A DNA stretch of 64,000 nucleotides from Mycolicibacterium stellerae. GTDB taxonomy: Bacteria > Actinomycetota > Actinomycetes > Mycobacteriales > Mycobacteriaceae. The translations under genes and the position numbers were made by a program. The stretch is from the NCBI RefSeq assembly GCF_003719305.1, contig NZ_RARC01000015.1:1-64000 (forward strand), read 5' to 3'. This document shows positions 43,507 through 52,765 of this stretch, one piece after another. Under the pieces are notes generated by a model. It worked only from the letters and a program-made list of their open reading frames with translations. It did not search any database and was not told the origin of the DNA. The stretch's first letter is position 1, and every line of letters begins with the position of its first letter.

Positions 43507-44358
43507 TCAGGGCTTGTTGAGATTGCCTGCGTCGACGGGCAATTGAACGCCGGTGATGTACCGGGCGTCATCGGAGATCAAGAACAGCACCGTCTTCGAG
43601 ACCTCTTGTGGCGTAAGAGCCGGAAGGGGTGCGTACGGCGCGTCGCGCGGCAAGTCCAGGTCCCTGAGTACGTTAGCGGCGCCCTGCAGGAACAGCGGCC
43701 AGTCCGGCGCTGCTTCCCAAGCATCAGGTGCGGAGGCCATTGCGGTCTGTACCCCCGTCGGATGAATCGTGTTGACCCGAATTCCGTAGGGCCCCAGCTC
43801 GTTGGCGAAGGCCTTCATCAGCCCGACGACGCCGTGCTTGCTGGCGACGTAGTGTGCGTAGGGCACTTGGCCTCGGATGCCTGCTGCGGAGCTGGTGATG
43901 ACGATCGACCCGCCTCCGGCATCGATCAAGTGGGGCGCGGTGGCCTGTATGGTGTTCCACACGCCTTTGAGATTCGTGTCGACGACCAGGTCGTAGACAT
44001 CAGATGTGATACTCAGCGAGCCTTCCTTGTGGAAGGTGCAGATTCCCGCGTTGGCGAGGACGGCATCGATGCGTCCGAATTCCCGAATACCCTGCAGCGC
44101 AGCGTCTTTGAGTGCTTCGCCGTCGCGGACGTCCGCTACTACGGTGAGGCAGCGTCGCCCGGTCTTCTCGACCAGGTTCTTGGTCTCCTCGAGGTCGGCT
44201 TCGGTGGCGTAGGGGTAGCGCACCTTGTCGCTTAGTTGTCGGCAAACGTCGACGGCAACGATGTCGGCACCTTCGGCTGCGAGTTCGACGGCGTGCGAAC
44301 GGCCCTGTCCCGCAGCCGCTCCCGTGATGAAGACGACCTTGTCGGTAACTCTACCCAT
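43507..44358 (-). CDS. Mycofactocin-coupled SDR family oxidoreductase
   Basis: 283 residues. NAD motif TGAAAGQGRSHAV, the family insert YPYATEADLEETKNLVEKTGRR, catalytic SSAAGIRGQVPYAHYVASK and an end ITGVQLPVDAGNLNKP. GGAGGAAGGA precedes the ATG. It sits 29 bases upstream of the P450 start and 53 after the aldehyde dehydrogenase stop, in the order expected for alcohol to aldehyde to acid oxidation. Confidence 0.92.
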   Translation of the reverse strand: MGRVTDKVVFITGAAAGQGRSHAVELAAEGADIVAVDVCRQLSDKVRYPYATEADLEETKNLVEKTGRRCLTVVADVRDGEALKDAALQGIREFGRIDAVLANAGICTFHKEGSLSITSDVYDLVVDTNLKGVWNTIQATAPHLIDAGGGSIVITSSAAGIRGQVPYAHYVASKHGVVGLMKAFANELGPYGIRVNTIHPTGVQTAMASAPDAWEAAPDWPLFLQGAANVLRDLDLPRDAPYAPLPALTPQEVSKTVLFLISDDARYITGVQLPVDAGNLNKP

Positions 44359-44411
44359 GTGTCGGAATATCCTTCCTCCAAGTGCACCGGTGGCTTGACG
44401 GAGTCAACACC

Positions 44412-45875
44412 TCACTGCAGCCCGATGTAGACGTTCTTGGTCCGCTGAAACTCACGTAGTCCCCAAATGCCGCCCTCACGTCCGAACCCACTTTGTTTCG
44501 TGCCTCCGAAGGGCGCGCCGGGAGGCACGATCGGGAAGCCGTTGACGGCGACACCGCCGGCGTCCAGGGCGGCCGCCATTGCGTGCGTTCGCCGCAAGTC
44601 GCGGGTGTGGATATAGGCGGCCAACCCGTACTGCGTGTTGTTTGCCAGGGCAACGGCTTCCTCGTCGGTGCCGAATCGCAAGATGCTCAGCACCGGACCG
44701 AAGATCTCGTTCTGGGCCAGGTCACTTCCCGGGTCGACGTCGCCGAAGACGGTCGGGCGGTAGTAGTAACCGTCGCCGAGATCTGCGGGCCGCTCGCGCC
44801 CGCACAGAAGTGCCCCATCCTTCGCATCGACGGCCGACTCGACCGCTTGACTGACACGTTCGAGGTGTGCGGCCGTCGCCAGCGGACCCATCAACGTGGC
44901 GGAATCCCAGGGGTCGCCCACACTGAGCGCCTGCGCGGCACCAACCACCCGAGTGACCATTTCGTCGTAGACGTCGTTGTGAAGCAGCAACCGGGTGGGC
45001 AGCATGCAGCCCTGTCCCGACAGGGTGACCAACCCGGCGCCGACGGCCATCGAGGCGGCCGCATCCAGGTCGGCGTCCGGAAACACGATGTTGGCCGACT
45101 TGCCGCCCAGTTCGAGCATTACCGGCGTCAGTGCCTGTGCCGCCGCGGTCAACACCTTGCGCGCGGTCTCGCCACCGCCGGTGAAGGTGATCTTGTCGAC
45201 GCCGGGATGCGAACACAACGCCGATCCCGCTAGCCCATCACCGGGCACGACGCTCAGCACCCCGGGCGGCAGCCCCGCCTCGGCAGCGAGTTCGGCGAAC
45301 CGCAGCGCGGTGAACGGCGCGTTCTCCGGTGGCTTGAGCACGACGCAGTTGCCGGCTGCCAAGGCCGGTGCCACCTTCATTCCAATCGCGATCAACGGGC
45401 CGTTCCAGGGGATGATCGTGGCGACCACGCCGAGGGGCTCGTCGCGGACGTAGTCGAGGGCGTCCCCGGAGGGGATCGAAACGACCTCACCCCCGGTCTT
45501 CCCGATCCAGCCCGCGTAGTAGCTGAACCATTCAGCAGCGAGCTGCGCTGCGCCCCCGGCCAGAAGGTTCGGAATGCCCATCTCGTGTGTCGCAATGGCA
45601 GCCAAGCGCGTGGAGTCGCCGATCAACCGTTGCGCGATCGCCAACAGAACATCCCGACGGCGGTTCAGATCGAGGTCGCGCCAACCAGGAAAGGCCTGGC
45701 GCGCCGCACTGACGGCGGCATCAACCTCACCGGCCCCGGCCAGCGGGACCACTGCCTGAACCGCTCCGGTGGCCGGATAATGGTGCTCGTAGCTGCCTCC
45801 GCCACCAGTGACCAGCTCGTCCGAACCGATGATGAGTCGGGGAGTGGGAAGGCTGTCTGGCAGGGTGCTCTGCAC
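44412..45875 (-). CDS. Aldehyde dehydrogenase, NAD(P)-dependent
   Basis: 487 residues. Catalytic C290 in GQGCMLPTR and general base E255 in LELGGKSANIVFPDADL; cofactor strand IIPWNGPLIAIGMKVAPALAAGN and FTGGGETARKV. The C-terminus GGTKQSGFGREGG is usual. It converts an aldehyde to an acid. The GTG start has only a weak ribosome-binding site. First gene of the aldehyde dehydrogenase-SDR-P450-hydratase-SDR operon, divergent from the CoA-transferase at 46122. Confidence 0.94.
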   Translation of the reverse strand: MQSTLPDSLPTPRLIIGSDELVTGGGGSYEHHYPATGAVQAVVPLAGAGEVDAAVSAARQAFPGWRDLDLNRRRDVLLAIAQRLIGDSTRLAAIATHEMGIPNLLAGGAAQLAAEWFSYYAGWIGKTGGEVVSIPSGDALDYVRDEPLGVVATIIPWNGPLIAIGMKVAPALAAGNCVVLKPPENAPFTALRFAELAAEAGLPPGVLSVVPGDGLAGSALCSHPGVDKITFTGGGETARKVLTAAAQALTPVMLELGGKSANIVFPDADLDAAASMAVGAGLVTLSGQGCMLPTRLLLHNDVYDEMVTRVVGAAQALSVGDPWDSATLMGPLATAAHLERVSQAVESAVDAKDGALLCGRERPADLGDGYYYRPTVFGDVDPGSDLAQNEIFGPVLSILRFGTDEEAVALANNTQYGLAAYIHTRDLRRTHAMAAALDAGGVAVNGFPIVPPGAPFGGTKQSGFGREGGIWGLREFQRTKNVYIGLQ

Positions 45876-46032
45876 GGTGTCGTCCGATCCGTTCGACGAA
45901 TGCGGAACCGACAGGGCTCCGCCTTTTGGGTGTGACGTAGGCCATCTTTCGGCGCGCCGTCACCGGGGGCAACGCCCTAGGTGAAAGTGACATTTGCGAT
46001 TCGGCCCACCGTGACCGCGGCCCGGGTAATTG

Positions 46033-46046
46033 GAAAGGCCGCTTTC
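46033..46046. promoter_or_regulatory. Inverted repeat GAAAG-GCCG-CTTTC
   Basis: Perfect 5-base arms around a 4-base core in the 246-base gap between the divergent aldehyde dehydrogenase and CoA-transferase genes. A related GTGAAAGTGAC lies at 45981-45991. Weak operator candidate. Confidence 0.3.
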
Positions 46047-46121
46047 ATCCGCCGTCCTAGTCAGCGCTCGGCGTGGTTCCTAGATTGACAATCACAACAA
46101 CCCAGAAGGGAAGGTCTGCGC

Positions 46122-48449
46122 GTGAGCGGTCCACTAGACGGTTTCACGGTGATCGACTGTTCTCGAGGGCTGGCGGGGCCCCGCGCTACGGGCCTGCTCG
46201 CCGACTACGGTGCCAACGTCTGGTGGGTTGAACCCCCAGGCGGCGACCCCTTCCGCGAGGTGCTGGCCACCGAGTACGCGGTGTTCAACCGCGGTAAGCG
46301 CAGTGTGCAGGTCGATCTGAAAACCGACGCAGGACGAGATCGGCTGTTCGAACTGCTCTCGAGCGCGGACGTATTCGTCACCAGTTGGCGGCCCGGTGTT
46401 GCCGAGCGACTCGGAGTGGACTGGGAACGAGTTCACGCAACCCATCCCCAGCTCGTCATGGCTTCTATCACCGGCTTCGGCGAGGACGGCACGCTGGCGG
46501 AGGTGCCCGGCCACGAGGCGATCGTGCAGTCCTTCGTCGGGGTTACGGCAGATCAAGTCGGGCTACGCCCGCCGCCCATCTATGAGGGACTGCCGTTCGC
46601 CAGCATCGGGGCTGCCTACCTGGCCGTGATCGGATCGTTGGCCGCGCTCTACCGGCGCACCACCGACGGTCGCGGGCGGCACGTGCAGACGTCCTTGGTT
46701 GATGGCGCGTTGAGCTATCTGGGCATGGTGTGGGGCGATGCCGACGACGTCAACGCGGCACCGCCGATGGTGCCGGGAAGCATCCGATTGATATCGCGCT
46801 CCTTCCGCTGCGCCGACGACGAGTACATCGGCGTGCACACCGGAGCCGTCGGCGCCTTTGGTCGGTTGGTGCGAGAACTCGGTCTTGCCGACAGGCTTGC
46901 GGTTGCCGACGACGGGTCCGACATGCGGTCGCCCCTCAATGACGCTGAACGCAGGGTCGTCATGGAGGAAGTCCCGGCTCTGTTCGAGACGCAGCCCCGT
47001 GACGTGTGGCTCAAGCGTCTGCTGGATGCCGACGTGGCAGCGATCCCGGAATTGCGTCCAGGTCAGATCTTCGACGAGCCGCAGGTTCGCCACAACGGGA
47101 TGGTCGTCACGATCGACGATCCGACACTGGGTCCGTTGGAGCAGGTCGCGCCCGCCATTCGATTCGACGGTTTTGTTGACCGACCGGCCAATGGGGCGCC
47201 CACCGTCGGGCAGCACGACCAGCAAAAGCCGACTAGGTCGTCGAGTGGGACTGCTTCCCAGCGCCAAGAACGAGGTGGCACGGCACCGCTGCTAGATGGT
47301 CTGCGGATACTGGATGCTGGCGCTTATTACGCGGGGCCCTTCAGTTCCCGGCTTCTGGCCGACCTCGGTGCCGACGTGATCAAGCTCGAGACGACTCTCG
47401 GCGACCAGTTGCGCGGGATCCAGCGTCCGTTCCGATCCGCCTCCGCCGGCAAGCGCGCCATCTCCTTGGGGCTGAAGGATCCGGACCTCTTCGAGGCGCG
47501 TGACGCGCTGATCAAATGGGCCGATGTGGTGCTGCACAACATGCGTCCGGGGGCCGCTGACCGCGTCGGCCTCGGCTACGAACACGTTCGCGAACTCAAT
47601 CCAGACGCGGTGTACCTTTATGCGCCCGGGTGGGGCTCCACCGGTCCCGACTGCATGCGGCAGTCCTTTGCGCCACTGATGTCGGGCTACGTGGGAATCG
47701 GCTACGAGGTGGGCGGGCAGTTCAACCCTCCGATGTGGCCTCTTGGCAACGAAGACCCCGGAAACGGCCTCACTGGGGCAGTGGGCATCCTGATCGCGCT
47801 GTTGCATCGCAGCCGCGGCGGCACCGGGATGTACGTCGAGAACCCGCAATTGAACGCGACGATGACGCACGCGGCGCACATCGTCCGTCGTCCAGACGGA
47901 ACGGTGCTGGGAGCAGAGCGCCTCGATCCGCTGCAAACGGGCATCGGGCCCTTGGACCGCTTGTACGAAACCAGCGACGGCTGGATCTGCGTCGTGGCGC
48001 TCAGCGATGACGAGATCCGACTGCTGGAGTCGGCGCTTGGCCTTTCGATCCTCGATGATCCGCGGTTCAGGACTCACGAGCTACGAATGCAGAACGCCTA
48101 CGAGCTTGCTGACCTCATCTCAGAGTTGTTGATGGGCAACGACTCCCAACACTGGGAGCGTACGTTGCGTGCTGCTGGTGTGGCGGCCATCGTCCCCAAG
48201 ACCGAGAACAACAATCAAGCCTTTCACCGCGACCCAGCCAATCTGGCAATTGGTCGCATCGCCCAGGTGTCCGACGGTCGGGGACTTTTCGTTCGTGAGG
48301 CCGCGACGATGGTCCGAGTCAGCGACGCGGTTCCCGCGCCGCACCGGCTCGCACCAGAGTTCGGCGCCGACACCGACGCCGTCCTGATAGACCTCGGCTA
48401 CACGCCGGAGCGGATCGCCGCTCTTCGGGAGCGCGGCTCGATCAAGTAG
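46122..48449 (+). CDS. CaiB/BaiF CoA-transferase, tandem two-domain fusion
   Basis: 775 residues, two class III CoA-transferase domains: about 1-360 (FTVIDCSRGLAGPRATGLLA) and about 389-775 (LRILDAGAYYAGPFSSRLLADLGADVIKLE). In domain 1 the likely nucleophile is D194 (TSLVDGA). In domain 2 the matching position reads NPQLNATM, with Asn at 578, so only the first domain may form the aspartyl-CoA intermediate. Linker 361-388 is polar and disordered. GTG 46122 follows GAAGGGAAGG. Same architecture as 8007-10436. Substrate unknown. Confidence 0.9.
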   Translation: MSGPLDGFTVIDCSRGLAGPRATGLLADYGANVWWVEPPGGDPFREVLATEYAVFNRGKRSVQVDLKTDAGRDRLFELLSSADVFVTSWRPGVAERLGVDWERVHATHPQLVMASITGFGEDGTLAEVPGHEAIVQSFVGVTADQVGLRPPPIYEGLPFASIGAAYLAVIGSLAALYRRTTDGRGRHVQTSLVDGALSYLGMVWGDADDVNAAPPMVPGSIRLISRSFRCADDEYIGVHTGAVGAFGRLVRELGLADRLAVADDGSDMRSPLNDAERRVVMEEVPALFETQPRDVWLKRLLDADVAAIPELRPGQIFDEPQVRHNGMVVTIDDPTLGPLEQVAPAIRFDGFVDRPANGAPTVGQHDQQKPTRSSSGTASQRQERGGTAPLLDGLRILDAGAYYAGPFSSRLLADLGADVIKLETTLGDQLRGIQRPFRSASAGKRAISLGLKDPDLFEARDALIKWADVVLHNMRPGAADRVGLGYEHVRELNPDAVYLYAPGWGSTGPDCMRQSFAPLMSGYVGIGYEVGGQFNPPMWPLGNEDPGNGLTGAVGILIALLHRSRGGTGMYVENPQLNATMTHAAHIVRRPDGTVLGAERLDPLQTGIGPLDRLYETSDGWICVVALSDDEIRLLESALGLSILDDPRFRTHELRMQNAYELADLISELLMGNDSQHWERTLRAAGVAAIVPKTENNNQAFHRDPANLAIGRIAQVSDGRGLFVREAATMVRVSDAVPAPHRLAPEFGADTDAVLIDLGYTPERIAALRERGSIK

Positions 48450-48452
48450 GCG

Positions 48453-49700
48453 TCAGCCGCCGATGACACGCGCGTCGCGTAGCGAGGCGATCTCATCGGG
48501 AGAGACACCGAGTTCGAGCAGCAGCTCGTCGGTCTGCTCGCCGAGCGCGGGTGCGTGACGGCGAATTTCGGTTGACCGTTGTCCATCGACGAGCGCCGGC
48601 AAAGTCACATGAGTAAACGGTCCGGCCGTCGGATGCGTCGCTTCGACGAATGCGCCCCGTGAAGCCAGTTGCGGATCTGACCGCAACTCGTCGCCCTGCA
48701 CCGCGGGTCCGATCGCGATGTCGTGCTCGGCAGCGAGCCGGATCCAGTCCGCCTGGGTCCGCGTCTCGATGACCTTCTGGATCTCGCGGCGAAGACTCTG
48801 GTCGACGTCATCTACTGCGAAGTCCACGGGACCCGCGTCGTGCTGACCGATGAGATCCTCCCGGTCCGCGAGCCTGCAGAAGTTCTCCCAGAACGCCGGT
48901 TCGATGCAGCAGAACAGCACGTACCGATCGTCTGAGGTGCGATAGAACTGGTACTTCGCGCTCGCCGTTCCGCCGGGATCGACGGGTGCGGGGAGCGACC
49001 GGCGATCGGCGATCCGTTCGTCGTTGAGCTGGTAGGTGGCGGCGATCCACGCAGAGGAGATCACGGCTTCAGATGCCGCGACGTCGATATAACATCCCCT
49101 GCCGGTGCGCTGGCGTTGCACTAGCGCCGCCGCAACGTGTAGCGCGGCGTAGGCGGCACCGGCCGCGGTGCCTTCCCCTCCCGAAGCGATTCCGTTGAAT
49201 GCCTGCGGGCCGTGAAAGGGCCGTACGAGACCCGTTTCATCTGTCTGCAGTGGAGTCGCGCCTGCTGCTGCATTCATCATCTGCCCGTGCGTCGGGATGG
49301 CCGCGTACGGACCCGTCGCGCCGTATCCCGTGTATTGGCAGTACACGATCTGCGGTTGGCGGCGTTCCTGTTCGGCGTACCCGACACCGAGCTTGTCCAG
49401 TGCGTCGGCCGAGTTGCCGTCGACGAAGACATCGGCAGTCGCCAGCAACCGCCAAAACAGGTCGCGGCCGTCCTCTTTGCGAAGGTCCAAAGCCAAGCTT
49501 CGCTTGTTCTTGTTGACCTGCAGGTGGGCGGGGCTGTTGTGAGGTGTGACTTGACCGAGGAAGTCGCGAAGATAGTCGCCGCGGAAAGGGCTCTCAACCT
49601 TGATGACGTCTGCACCCAGGTCGGCAAGCAACACTCCGAGAGTGTCGCCGTTGAACAACTGTGCGGACTCCAGCACGCGTATCCCGCTCAGCAGTCCCAT
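48453..49700 (-). CDS. CaiB/BaiF CoA-transferase, single domain
   Basis: 415 residues. GIRVLESAQLFNGDTLGVLLADLGADVIKVESP is the family start. The position of the catalytic Asp reads AASEAV, with Glu at 211, in RGCYIDVAASEAVISS. The enzyme may still work through Glu or may have changed activity. AAGGGA lies before the ATG. Convergent with the two-domain transferase (3 bases between stops). Confidence 0.9.
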   Translation of the reverse strand: MGLLSGIRVLESAQLFNGDTLGVLLADLGADVIKVESPFRGDYLRDFLGQVTPHNSPAHLQVNKNKRSLALDLRKEDGRDLFWRLLATADVFVDGNSADALDKLGVGYAEQERRQPQIVYCQYTGYGATGPYAAIPTHGQMMNAAAGATPLQTDETGLVRPFHGPQAFNGIASGGEGTAAGAAYAALHVAAALVQRQRTGRGCYIDVAASEAVISSAWIAATYQLNDERIADRRSLPAPVDPGGTASAKYQFYRTSDDRYVLFCCIEPAFWENFCRLADREDLIGQHDAGPVDFAVDDVDQSLRREIQKVIETRTQADWIRLAAEHDIAIGPAVQGDELRSDPQLASRGAFVEATHPTAGPFTHVTLPALVDGQRSTEIRRHAPALGEQTDELLLELGVSPDEIASLRDARVIGG

Positions 49701-49749
49701 GCACGTATCCCTTCTGGAACGTTCGCCGAACCGATCTCAATGCTCAGCG

Positions 49750-50496
49750 TCACAGGACGAACTCGCGGTCGCGCATGTGCTCGGGAATTCGGGGATCGCG
49801 CTCGTGAATCTCGTTGGGTGGCAACGGAACCTCGGATATCACCGCCAAATACCGATTGTGATCGACGCCCCAGTTCCATCGGCCGATATCGTGGGCCGAC
49901 CTTCGACCCGACATCGCTCTGACGAATTCGAAGCGGTCAGCCACCACGCACGACGTGGCGCGCCCGGTGCCGGCTATGGTGCCCCATTGTTCGACCGTTA
50001 CGCGCAGCGGAGGCAGCCCGGCCGCGTCGACTCGATCGGAGAATCGACCAGACAACTCGTCGAGCGCGACCTTGATGGCGAGATCGTCTCGGGCCGCGGG
50101 ACAATCGAGCGCGGCGCGAAGGTCGTGTTCACACATCGCGGCGTCGGTAATCAAGAAGCTCGCCAGCTCTGAATCCGATTCGACTTGTCTGCTGACGAGG
50201 TGGGCCGCCGCCTCCCAGGCCGTGATCAACGCCGTCAATGTCGCGCTGGGAAGTTCTCCGCCGATCGGACGGCTGAACGACCCTCGACAGAGGGCAGCAG
50301 CGTCGGTCGCGGCCCGAGTGCAGATGTCCGTTGCATGGGCGAGTACGTCGCCGATGGTCGCACCGGCCACCGTGGGCACGGCGGTGGACACCGCGTCGTC
50401 GGTAAGCGGGGCGACAAGTGCGCTGATCCGTTTGCGAGTGGCTTCCCAGATCTCAGGCAGTGCCCTCGGGCCGGGCGCGGTGGTATCGGCGCGCAA
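49750..50496 (-). CDS. Maleylpyruvate isomerase-like (mycothiol-dependent, DinB-fold) protein
   Basis: 248 residues. The four-helix N-terminal domain has the family spacing of conserved residues: IGDVLAHATD with the metal-ligand type His, then ITDAAMCEHDLRAALD with a second His. A smaller C-terminal domain follows. TTG 50496 has AGGAGAGG 7 bases upstream. Members are mycothiol-dependent transferases or isomerases with a metal, but substrates differ widely. It is 49 bases downstream, in reading direction, from nothing else on this strand except the CoA-transferase that follows it. Confidence 0.8.
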   Translation of the reverse strand: MRADTTAPGPRALPEIWEATRKRISALVAPLTDDAVSTAVPTVAGATIGDVLAHATDICTRAATDAAALCRGSFSRPIGGELPSATLTALITAWEAAAHLVSRQVESDSELASFLITDAAMCEHDLRAALDCPAARDDLAIKVALDELSGRFSDRVDAAGLPPLRVTVEQWGTIAGTGRATSCVVADRFEFVRAMSGRRSAHDIGRWNWGVDHNRYLAVISEVPLPPNEIHERDPRIPEHMRDREFVL

Positions 50497-50769
50497 TGTC
50501 CTCTCCTATCTCGCCACCGAACGTGACCGGTTGGGAATGAACGCACACACGGGGATACGCCGAATCTATAGCGACGTGGCCGTTGTTCAGGACGGCAGAC
50601 CTCATGGAGCGTAGGCAGTTAGCAGCCCCCACGGGAAGAGGTCGCGGGCGGAAATGGCGTTTCGGATTGGGTAGTCCTTTTGACTCGTTGACGGTGCCAT
50701 CATGGCTGGTAGGTCAGTTCGTGGCGGTGCCGTGAAACCTTCGCGGTGGCTGCATGATGGAAGAGGTGA

Positions 50770-51924
50770 GTGTCTGTGTTCACGTTGTTCAGCGTTGACG
50801 ATCACATCGTGGAGCCCGCCCATGTGTGGACTGATCGGGTGCCGGCGAAGTTCAAAGACCGCGCTCCGCATGTGGTGGAGGTCGATGGCCGCCAGATCTG
50901 GGAGTGGGATGGCGGTCGCGAACTGACGATGGGACTCAACGCGGTCGCCGGAAAGCCTCGCGAGGAATGGGGCATGGAACCGGCGAGGTTCGAGGACATG
51001 ATCCCCGGGTGTTACAACCCCGAGGAACGTCGCAAGGACCTGCTGTCCAACGGCATCTTCGCCTCCGTGTCGTTTCCGACGCTGCCGGGTTTTGGGGGTC
51101 GCAAGTTCGCGCTGTTCGACGACAAGGAATTGGCGTTGGCGTGCGTGCGGGCGTGGAACGATTACATGATCGAGGAGTGGTGTGGCGCCGGCCCTGATGT
51201 GTTCGTCCCGATGCACATCCTTCCGGTATGGGACATCGATCTCGCCATCAAAGAGCACGAGCGCTGCGTGGGGATGGGCAGCAAGTCCATTTGCTTTATC
51301 GAAGACCCACAGGTGGTGGGACTGCCCAACTTCCACGACGGGTATTGGGAACCCCTCTTCGCCGCTGCCCAGGCCGACGAAACGCCGATCTGCATGCACA
51401 TCGGCTCCGGGGGCGCCCAAGTGACACTCGAGGGCTTGAACCCGATGACCGAGATTGCCGCGGCGTTCGCTAATGCCGCGCGTTCTTCAGTGAACCTCAT
51501 GGTCAGTCCCTTGCTGCGCAGGTACCCCGATGCGAAGGTGGTCTGGTCCGAGGGCGGCATCGGATGGATCCCCGCTGCCATCGAGCGGGCTGACCGGCAG
51601 TGGGAGCGCCACCAGTATTGGTCGCACCTAGAGAACGCAAACATCAAGCCCTCTGAGGTGGCCGAGCGCAGTATGTATTTCTGCATGATCGAAGAACCGG
51701 TCGGCATCAAGTACCGCCACGACTTTCGTGTCGATCGGATCTTGTGGGAGTCCGACTACCCGCACGCCGATACTCCGTTCCCCAAGACGCAGCTGTCGGC
51801 CAAGGAAGTCTTCGACGGCATCCCCCAAGACGAGATCGACCTGATGACGCACAAGAACGCCGAAAAGCTGTTCAAGTTCCCCCTCAATCAGGACTTGATC
51901 GCCGCCTACAGCGCCACGACCTAA
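50770..51924 (+). CDS. Amidohydrolase family (ACMSD-like TIM barrel) protein
   Basis: 384 residues. FSVDDHIVEPAHVW at the start carries the D-x-H metal motif of amidohydrolase-related proteins, ICMHIGSGG the next His, and ILWESDYPHADTPFPKT the closing Asp. Mycobacterial homologues are common in steroid and lipid degradation gene sets with unproven hydrolase or decarboxylase roles. GTG 50770 is used here; GTG 50776 is equally possible given GAAGAGG at 50760-50766. Last gene of the catabolic region before the accessory island. Confidence 0.88.
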   Translation: MSVFTLFSVDDHIVEPAHVWTDRVPAKFKDRAPHVVEVDGRQIWEWDGGRELTMGLNAVAGKPREEWGMEPARFEDMIPGCYNPEERRKDLLSNGIFASVSFPTLPGFGGRKFALFDDKELALACVRAWNDYMIEEWCGAGPDVFVPMHILPVWDIDLAIKEHERCVGMGSKSICFIEDPQVVGLPNFHDGYWEPLFAAAQADETPICMHIGSGGAQVTLEGLNPMTEIAAAFANAARSSVNLMVSPLLRRYPDAKVVWSEGGIGWIPAAIERADRQWERHQYWSHLENANIKPSEVAERSMYFCMIEEPVGIKYRHDFRVDRILWESDYPHADTPFPKTQLSAKEVFDGIPQDEIDLMTHKNAEKLFKFPLNQDLIAAYSATT

Positions 51925-52503
51925 CCAACGGCCGACGGGGCCCGACCTAGCGGAGCGCTCAACGCGGCCGTACTTCGAGGGTCGGGCGAGCAGCGTCGCC
52001 GAATACGCGTCGGTCGCCACGGACATATCACCCGGTTAGTGGGCATGCAGCCCCCGGCGACTTCCCGGTCGACGGGAACCACGACTGGTCGACCTGGGTC
52101 CGCCGTTCGACGCGATGGCAAGGGAGCTGGCTGCAGCCAAGAAGTAGCCATCGAGCGACGACCGACCGGGCTAGCCCGCGCATCCATAGTCCAGGCAGAT
52201 GTAACGTCCACCTCACGAGACACAAGATCCCTCATGCAGCCTGATGCTGCATCGAATCATCAATAGCAGCAACATAATTCGGCGACACTACAGCGATCTG
52301 GTGTAGGCATCGCATCCGCCTTCAGTCGACACGGTGCCAACCAGCAAATTTGGCAGACACCGATTCAAGCCTGCAAACGCCGCTTTCGGTCGCCTATCTC
52401 GACATGCCGCTAACTAGCGCGCCACAATCGATGCATAACGAAATGTGGGCGTCACGTAGACGTTGCATTGGCTCTTTCGTAGAAGTGAAGGGAGCCGCCA
52501 CCA
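51925..52503. other. Non-coding boundary region
   Basis: About 580 bases with no recognised gene. An inverted repeat GCCCGACC/GGTCGGGC (51940-51947, 51980-51987) right after the amidohydrolase stop may act as a terminator. From about 52200 the sequence becomes richer in A/T than its surroundings, marking the edge of the accessory island. No tRNA or attachment-site repeat was seen. Confidence 0.5.
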
Positions 52504-52569
52504 ATGACAATCGAACTTTTCAGAAGAGCGCCGGAGCTGGCGATGATGCGCCGCGGCGTAACGGTCTAG
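52504..52569 (+). CDS. Possible 21-residue leader peptide
   Basis: ATG 52504 to TAG 52567-52569 encodes MTIELFRRAPELAMMRRGVTV. AAGGGA lies about 14 bases upstream, a little far. It precedes the 61-residue ORF by 10 bases and could be a translated leader for the small-ORF cluster. No similarity recognised. Confidence 0.35.
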   Translation: MTIELFRRAPELAMMRRGVTV

Positions 52570-52579
52570 GGCTCTTGCC

Positions 52580-52765
52580 ATGTGGACGCTCATCACAAGT
52601 GACGGTCGGCGAGTATCGAACATCGGCTCCGAGGAAGATGCCCGCCGGACGGCTCACACATTGGGTACGACGCAGTTGCGTGGCCCGTTCTCGTGGGATG
52701 CCGTTGACGAGCAGGGACGCCGGTTCGTCGTAGAGATCAGGCATTGGAGCGGCTGGCGGTCATGA
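52580..52765 (+). CDS. Small protein of unknown function (61 aa)
   Basis: MWTLITSDGRRVSNIG then a helix-like EEDARRTAHTL and FSWDAVDEQGRRFVVEIRHWSGW. A compact alternating pattern with three Trp suggests a small folded domain. Its TGA overlaps the next ATG (ATGA at 52762), which supports both genes. No strong ribosome-binding site. Function not recognised. Confidence 0.55.
   Translation: MWTLITSDGRRVSNIGSEEDARRTAHTLGTTQLRGPFSWDAVDEQGRRFVVEIRHWSGWRS

Noticed and set aside
1..51924. Assignment of the cluster to cholesterol degradation
   Set aside because: No steroid ring-degradation genes (Hsa, Kst types) are recognised, so the substrate is left open.
51925..52503. Search for a tRNA or attachment site at the island edge
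   Set aside because: No cloverleaf-like sequence, no CCA end and no matching direct repeat at the other edge; no integrase gene in the window.
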